Assembly: GCF_004358425.1 (NCBI RefSeq)
Contig: NZ_CP037948.1
Location: 1,798,001 to 1,862,000, forward strand
Direction: 5' to 3'
Source: Qipengyuania sediminis
GTDB lineage: Bacteria > Pseudomonadota > Alphaproteobacteria > Sphingomonadales > Sphingomonadaceae
DNA: 64,000 nucleotides
The position numbers and the translations under genes were made by a program. Below, piece after piece: positions 59,859 to 64,000 of this stretch (position 1 is its first letter; every line of letters starts with the position of its first letter). The notes under the pieces were generated by a model, which saw nothing but the letters and a program-made list of their open reading frames with translations, made no database searches and was not told the origin of the DNA.

Positions 59859-60680
59859 ATGCATTCCCCCGCCCGCCCGGCGCCACCCGATGCCGAGCCG
59901 ATCCCTGTCGATCTGCTGCTGCTCGCCTACCGCGCGGGCATCTTCCCGATGAGCGATGCACGCGACGACGCAGAAGTCCACTGGATCGAGCCGCGTGAGC
60001 GCGCGATCATTCCCCTCGATGCTTTCCGCCTGTCGCGAAGCCTCGCCAAGAGGATCGCAAAGGAGCGCTTCCGCGTAAGCTGCGACGAAGCCTTCGCTGC
60101 GGTGATCAGGGAATGCGCCGCCCCGCGCGGCGACGGTGGTTCGAGCTGGATCAGCCACCGCATCGAAGCGAGCTACCTTGCGCTGCACGCCGAGGGCCAC
60201 GCGCATTCGGTCGAATGCTGGCTACCCGGTGATCACGGCGGAGAGAGGCTTGCCGGCGGGCTTTATGGCGTGGCCTTCGACCGGGTGTTCTGCGGCGAGA
60301 GCATGTTCAGCCGCGCCGACGATGCCAGCAAGGTCGCGCTCGCCTGGCTGGTGGCGAGTCTCCGCCGCGCAGGCTTCGCTCTGCTGGATTGCCAGTTCAT
60401 GACCCCGCACCTTGCGACGCTGGGGGCGATCGCCATGCCGCAGGCGCGCTATCTAGACCTGTTGGCGGCAGCGCGGGGTGCGCCGCGGGCGTCGCTGCCT
60501 CAGGCGGTATCCGCGATCGTGGCAGGGGTCGGCGATGGGGTTGCAGGCGCTGGCGACGGCGACGGCGAAACCGGTGCGGGACGGCGATCGGGTGCGTCAG
60601 ATCGCCCATTGGAGACCGCCCCCTCGCCCCCCTCCTCCCCCGGGAAACGCATCGTGCAGTCCTTGACCCAGACATCATAG
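59859..60680 (+). CDS. aat: Leucyl/phenylalanyl-tRNA--protein transferase
   Basis: Adds Leu or Phe to N-terminal Lys/Arg of proteins for ClpAP degradation (N-degron). Residues 15-215 form the GNAT-like domain: LLLLAYRAGIFPMSDARDDA, IEPRERAIIPLDAF, GGSSWISHRIEASYLALHAE, GHAHSVECWLPGD, LAGGLYGVAFDRVFCGESMF, DASKVALAWL, LLDCQFMTPHLATLGA. Typical members end near 235; here a Gly/Asp-rich tail (GVGDGVAGAGDGDGETGAG) and Ser/Pro stretch extend it to 273, and that extension lies tail-to-tail over the DUF2155 gene. Confidence 0.92.
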   Translation: MHSPARPAPPDAEPIPVDLLLLAYRAGIFPMSDARDDAEVHWIEPRERAIIPLDAFRLSRSLAKRIAKERFRVSCDEAFAAVIRECAAPRGDGGSSWISHRIEASYLALHAEGHAHSVECWLPGDHGGERLAGGLYGVAFDRVFCGESMFSRADDASKVALAWLVASLRRAGFALLDCQFMTPHLATLGAIAMPQARYLDLLAAARGAPRASLPQAVSAIVAGVGDGVAGAGDGDGETGAGRRSGASDRPLETAPSPPSSPGKRIVQSLTQTS

Positions 60681-61120
60681 ATCGGGTGCTCGACGACGTT
60701 GAGGCTTGGCGATTCGCGGAACAGCCAGCCCGAGAACACCTTGGCGAAGCCGGCCTCGCTCCCGCCCTGCTGTACAAATAGCTGGACGAAGGCCCCGGTC
60801 TCCCGCGGCATCTCCCAAGGTGCGGTCCGCTCGCAGGCCTTGAGGGCGATCACGACGTCGCCGATCCGGCGGGTCTCGCCCACTTTCATCGTCAGGTCCT
60901 GCGCGATATTGTTGCGCTTGTTGAGCAGGCCGATGACGGCGGTCCTTTCCCTCATCGGCGTGCCTAACGCATTCCCCGGTGCCGGCGCGGCGGCCTGCCG
61001 GGCGGAGGGCCGGCGCAGTTCCGCAGGCACTTCGGTCTCGACCGGCTGCGGCGGCGGGGGCTCTTGCGCGCAGCTTGCAAGCATGGCGGTAAGCACGGCG
61101 AAGATCAGAGTGCGGATCAC
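60500..61120 (-). CDS. DUF2155 domain-containing lipoprotein
   Basis: 206 residues from GTG 61120, directly abutting the NDUFA12 stop. Signal with lipobox (LIFAVLTAMLASC). The DUF2155 domain: TAVIGLLNKRNNIAQDLTMK, VGETRRIGDVVIALKACERT, ETGAFVQLFVQQGG, KVFSGWLFRESPSLNVVEHP, IYDVWVKDC. Beyond that is a Pro/Ser/Ala-rich tail of ~45 residues (PAPVSPSPSPAPATPSPTPA) not usual for the family, antisense to the aat tail. Found near complex I genes in alphaproteobacteria; the function is unknown. Confidence 0.85.
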   Translation of the reverse strand: MIRTLIFAVLTAMLASCAQEPPPPQPVETEVPAELRRPSARQAAAPAPGNALGTPMRERTAVIGLLNKRNNIAQDLTMKVGETRRIGDVVIALKACERTAPWEMPRETGAFVQLFVQQGGSEAGFAKVFSGWLFRESPSLNVVEHPIYDVWVKDCTMRFPGEEGGEGAVSNGRSDAPDRRPAPVSPSPSPAPATPSPTPATIADTA

Positions 61121-61516
61121 TCAGGTGTCCGGCGACCAGGCTTCATACTCTCCCGCAGCGGGCGCCCGCTTGCCTCCACGCTCGAGAGCGCCCGCGGGCC
61201 GATAGGCCGCCTCCGTGCCCGTTGCATTGGGCGTGTACTCGGATTCCCAGATACGCGGCGGCGGCAGATTGCTTTCGGGCACGCCGTCTACATTTCCGTG
61301 AAGCCAGCCGTGCCATTCGGCGGGGACGCGACTCGCATCATTGGCGCCAGAATAGATCACCCAGCGCCGTTCGCGCGGGCCTTTGCCGGCACGCGAGCGA
61401 TAATAGGTATTGCCGGCGTAATCGGTTCCGACCTTTTCGCCGTTGCGCCAGCTCCACAGCAACGTGCCGATGGTCGCGCCGTCCCACCAGGTGAAGATCT
61501 TACCGAAAAGTCCCAT
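61121..61516 (-). CDS. NADH:ubiquinone oxidoreductase subunit NDUFA12
   Basis: 131 residues; the B17.2/NDUFA12 accessory subunit of complex I, restricted to alphaproteobacteria and mitochondria. LFGKIFTWWDGATIGTLLWS, GEKVGTDYAGNTYYRSRAGK, ERRWVIYSGANDASRVPAEW, HGWLHGNVDGVPESNLPPPR and YTPNATGTEAAYRPAGALER. Ends one base before the DUF2155 start, so the two are probably co-expressed. Gene symbol left empty because bacterial naming varies. Confidence 0.94.
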   Translation of the reverse strand: MGLFGKIFTWWDGATIGTLLWSWRNGEKVGTDYAGNTYYRSRAGKGPRERRWVIYSGANDASRVPAEWHGWLHGNVDGVPESNLPPPRIWESEYTPNATGTEAAYRPAGALERGGKRAPAAGEYEAWSPDT

Positions 61517-61563
61517 ACCGCGCGCCTAGCGGATCACGGAAAGGGAGAAAAGCGCTCTCGCGC

Positions 61564-62052
61564 CTACCACTCGACCCGGTCGCCCGGCTTGATGCCGAGA
61601 GCGGCCGCCCGTCCAGCGGCGATCTCGAGCACATTGATGACGGGGCCTTCGGAAGGGAGCGAAGTCTCGTCGTAAGGTTCACCGCGCACGATGTTCAGCA
61701 CCCGGCGGTCAGGGCCGATGTAGATGATGTCGAGCGGCAGGACCGTATTCTTCATCCAGAAACTGCGCAACTGGGGCTCGGCATTGGGGAAGATCATCCC
61801 TTCGCTGGGCCCCATGGCGGTGCGGAACATCATTCCCTTCTGCTGCTCGGCAGGGGTGGCTGCCACCTCAACCTGGAAGCGGTGCCGGCCTGAAGCGGTC
61901 TCGACGGTCAGCGGGATGACCGCAAGGCCCGAGACGGGGTGACGGGCGGGCGAAGCCGCGGCATCGGCCATCGGAGTCGCCTCGGCAGCAGGCTGGGGCG
62001 AGCAGGCGGCCAGCATCAGGGCGAGCGCGATGGTGAGCGATCGGCGTATCAC
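61564..62052 (-). CDS. DUF192 family lipoprotein
   Basis: 162 residues from GTG 62052 (VIRRSLTIALALMLAACSPQ), which overlaps the recX stop as GTGA. Lipobox LAAC. The DUF192 domain: HRFQVEVAATPAEQQKGMMF, RTAMGPSEGMIFPNAEPQLR, SFWMKNTVLPLDIIYIGPDR, VNVLEIAAGRAAALGIKPGD. Family members are small beta proteins of unknown role, often exported. The start at 62088 offered by the open frame lacks a signal peptide at its head. Confidence 0.88.
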   Translation of the reverse strand: MIRRSLTIALALMLAACSPQPAAEATPMADAAASPARHPVSGLAVIPLTVETASGRHRFQVEVAATPAEQQKGMMFRTAMGPSEGMIFPNAEPQLRSFWMKNTVLPLDIIYIGPDRRVLNIVRGEPYDETSLPSEGPVINVLEIAAGRAAALGIKPGDRVEW

Positions 62053-62675
62053 AGGCGGCCCTCCTCCTCGCGCGCCTCGGCGATCCATGCCTCGACCTCG
62101 TCGTCCGACGCGGCGGCAAGCACCCTGCGCGCATCGCCTGCGTCATGACCTGCACGCAGCAGGGCGGCAAGGTGCTTTTCGCGCTGGCGGGGGTCGGGCG
62201 TGGAACCGGTGTCGCGCGCATAGGGCCCGAAGCGGCGCCGCCGGGCATAGGCCGCGGCAGCCTCGCGCCGTGCGGCCGCTTGGGGTGCGGTCGCGGCGCG
62301 CAGATCCTCGCCGATCCCATCCGCGCGGAGCGCCTGGCCGACCCGACGCGCACCATAACCACGGCGCAGCAGGCTGTCGCTCCGCGCGCGCGCAAAACCG
62401 GCATCGTCGACATAGCCGGCCTCCACGAAACGTTCGACCAGTGCAGAGACATCGGGCGGGGCTGCGCCCTCTTCCGCCCCGACATGGCCGCGTTCGCGCA
62501 GCTTTCGCCGGCAATAGGCCGCAAGCCGCCCGGCGGAGGCGGCGAAGCGCGCGACATAGGCGAGCGCCAACTCCTCCAGCCGTGCAGCGTCGAGCGGCGG
62601 GGGCGGGCCACTCCCTGCCCTCCGCGCGCCGCGCGCCTGCTTCGCTGTGCCCGGTTGTGACCTGTCCATTGCCAT
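62049..62675 (-). CDS. recX: Regulatory protein RecX
   Basis: 208 residues. Modulates RecA filaments. Three-helix repeats of the family: LEELALAYVARFAASAGRLA, AYCRRKLRERGH, LVERFVEAGYVDDAGFARAR, LLRRGYGARRVGQALRADGI, and a C-terminal REKHLAALLRAGHDAGDARR. ATG 62675. recA is not in this window. Its stop overlaps the DUF192 start. Confidence 0.9.
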   Translation of the reverse strand: MAMDRSQPGTAKQARGARRAGSGPPPPLDAARLEELALAYVARFAASAGRLAAYCRRKLRERGHVGAEEGAAPPDVSALVERFVEAGYVDDAGFARARSDSLLRRGYGARRVGQALRADGIGEDLRAATAPQAAARREAAAAYARRRRFGPYARDTGSTPDPRQREKHLAALLRAGHDAGDARRVLAAASDDEVEAWIAEAREEEGRL

Positions 62676-62793
62676 AATGGTGCCACAGTGAGTAACGAGA
62701 GGGAAAGGATAGTGCGGCTCGCGGAGTTTGCCGCGACCATGCAGGGGAGGGGAAGCCGCTGCGGAAGCCTGCCAACACGCTGGGATTCACCCG

Positions 62794-64000
62794 ATGACGA
62801 CCGACGCCGCTTTTTTGCCGACGCCGAACGACTGCCCCTTGCCGCGCCGACGGGCCGATTTCGCAACGCTGACCGAAGCGATCGATTACGCCGCGCGGAG
62901 CGAGAAGGGGCTCAATTTCTACGACATGCGCGGCACGCTCGAACGCGCCTATCCCTTCGCCGAGCTGCGCGCCGATGCTCTGGCGATGGCTTATCGGCTG
63001 GGTGCGGAGGGCATCGGCAAGGACGATCGAGTCGCTCTGGTGGCGCAGACCGGGCCCGAATTCGCGGCGCTGTTTTGCGCGTGCATCTATGCCGGTGCCT
63101 GGCCTGTGCCCCTGCCGCTTCCCACGACCTTCGGCGGACGCGAAAACTATATCGAGCAGCTCGGCGTCCAACTCGAAAGTTGCGACCCTGCGATCCTGCT
63201 ATACCCGGCCGAGATCGCCGAAATGGGAGAGGCGGCGGCAGCGCGGCAGGGCTGCCGGGGCGAGGCCTGGGAGGACTTCGCGCTGCGCCAGGCGCCCGAA
63301 TGCCCGCTTTCGCAAGCGCAGCCCGACGACATTTGTTATCTCCAGTATTCAAGCGGTTCGACCCGCTTCCCCACTGGCGTCGCGGTTACGCACGAGGCCC
63401 TGTTGCACAACCTCTATGGCCATGCCGCGGGGGTCAATCTCGGCAGCAACGACCGGGTGGTGAGCTGGCTTCCCTGGTATCACGACATGGGGCTCGTCGG
63501 CTGCTTCCTGTCGCCGATCGCCAACCAGGTCAGCTGCGATTACCTGCGCACCGAGCATTTTGCGCGCCGCCCGCTGGCCTGGCTCGATCTGATCAGCCGC
63601 AATAAGGGCAATACGCTCAGCTACTCCCCCACCTTCGGTTACGATATCTGCGCGCGTCGCATCTCGAGCCAGAGCCATGTCGCCGAGCGCTTCGACCTTT
63701 CCCGCTGGCGCACTGCGGGCAATGGTGCGGACATGATCCGCCCCGACGTCATGCAATGCTTCGTCAACGCCTTCGCCGCTGCGGGCTTTCGCGCGAGTGC
63801 CTTTACCCCCTCGTACGGTCTCGCCGAAGCGACGCTTGCGGTCACCGTGATGCCGCCGGGCGAGGGCATCCGTGTTGAGCTGGTGGAAGAGGAGCGGCTA
63901 TCCGGCCGCCCGCGCGATCTGGAGCGGCCCGCACGCTACCGCGCCATCGTCAATTGCGGCAAGGCGCTGCCCGGCATGGAGGTCGAAATCCGCGGCGAGG
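62794..64000 (+). CDS. Fatty acyl-AMP ligase (AMP-binding enzyme), 5' part
   Basis: Open from ATG 62794 to the window end (402 codons, no stop), so only the N-terminal two thirds are visible. MTTDAAFLPTPNDCPLPRRR starts it; adenylation motifs: DICYLQYSSGSTRFPTGVAV (P-loop-like), WLPWYHDMGLVGCFLSPI, SYSPTFGYDICARRI, RTAGNGADMIRPDVM, FTPSYGLAEATLAVTVMPPG. The YHDMGL motif is typical of fatty acyl-AMP ligases that load acyl chains onto ACP. In sphingomonads such ligases sit near sphingolipid genes; that link is only inference here. Confidence 0.9.
   Translation, partial: MTTDAAFLPTPNDCPLPRRRADFATLTEAIDYAARSEKGLNFYDMRGTLERAYPFAELRADALAMAYRLGAEGIGKDDRVALVAQTGPEFAALFCACIYAGAWPVPLPLPTTFGGRENYIEQLGVQLESCDPAILLYPAEIAEMGEAAAARQGCRGEAWEDFALRQAPECPLSQAQPDDICYLQYSSGSTRFPTGVAVTHEALLHNLYGHAAGVNLGSNDRVVSWLPWYHDMGLVGCFLSPIANQVSCDYLRTEHFARRPLAWLDLISRNKGNTLSYSPTFGYDICARRISSQSHVAERFDLSRWRTAGNGADMIRPDVMQCFVNAFAAAGFRASAFTPSYGLAEATLAVTVMPPGEGIRVELVEEERLSGRPRDLERPARYRAIVNCGKALPGMEVEIRGE

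Noticed and set aside
60510..60590. Short repetitive GGCGAC/GGCGCTGG units considered as a repeat array
   Set aside because: Irregular low-complexity coding tail shared by two overlapping genes; not a CRISPR or tandem array. No CRISPR array was seen anywhere in the window.

Overview
The window is chromosomal DNA of a GC-rich alphaproteobacterium. It is most likely a sphingomonad of the Erythrobacteraceae type. The evidence is two PEPxxWA-CTERM exosortase substrates, a GapR-type (DUF2312) nucleoid protein, alphaproteobacterial complex I accessory proteins (NDUFA12 and an NDUFA9-like protein), UbiG, an RpoB-distal secE-nusG/rplKA locus, and pervasive ATGA/GTGA start-stop overlaps. Genus-level assignment is inference.

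Layout. 1-23.8 kb is ordinary core genome: a membrane GGDEF-EAL protein with a degenerate cyclase site, gltX, pyk, gapR-like, yebC-ruvC (ruvC apparently starting at CTG), a nicotinamide-riboside salvage pair (pnuC and a NadR-type kinase), a GDPD, ubiG, lysC, a three-gene SDR/ADH/SRPBCC operon, an SPFH-NfeD pair and an NDUFA9-like gene. Several decayed genes lie among them: a SemiSWEET transporter with both a nonsense and a frameshift lesion, an amidohydrolase with a large deletion plus a frameshift, and a GNAT stub.

23.8-43.4 kb is a genomic island of about 19.6 kb inserted at the 3' end of tRNA-Leu(CAG). The tRNA 3' end (23849-23867) is repeated nearly exactly at 43419-43436. A P4-type integrase next to the tRNA is frameshifted. 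A second layer of mobility is visible inside: a 14-bp core (GCGTAGGGTGTGCC) occurs three times (25483 +, 35153 +, 43090 -), and two overlapping tyrosine recombinase genes end just outside the middle copy. The outer copies share an inverted arm of about 80 bp, and the middle and right copies share a different arm.

Island cargo. The left block (25.5-35.1 kb) has an ArsR-like regulator divergent from a desaturase/SRPBCC-membrane operon with paired 16-bp operators, a DUF4411 PIN toxin with an HTH-ImmA/IrrE partner, and three small secreted or lipoprotein genes. The right block (35.15-43.09 kb, bounded by inverted cores) has a PIN/excisionase-HTH toxin-antitoxin pair (toxin frameshifted) and a convergent five-gene cassette: ParB-like protein, SNF2-type helicase, DUF3883-type PD-(D/E)XK nuclease, then Vsr and a C5-cytosine methyltransferase with an unexplained C-terminal extension. 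I infer this is a restriction-modification-like anti-phage system that does not match a named type known to me. It is the best candidate for an undescribed system.

43.5-64 kb returns to core genome: four glycosyltransferase-type genes including a sucrose-phosphate synthase/phosphatase-like fusion, a Crp/Fnr regulator, galE, mmsA, a giant DUF2339 membrane protein, rplK-rplA separated from secE-nusG by a protease gene and a PEP-CTERM gene, tRNA-Trp, aat (its 3' end overlaps a DUF2155 gene tail-to-tail by 181 bp), NDUFA12, DUF192, recX, and the 5' part of a fatty acyl-AMP ligase that runs off the end.
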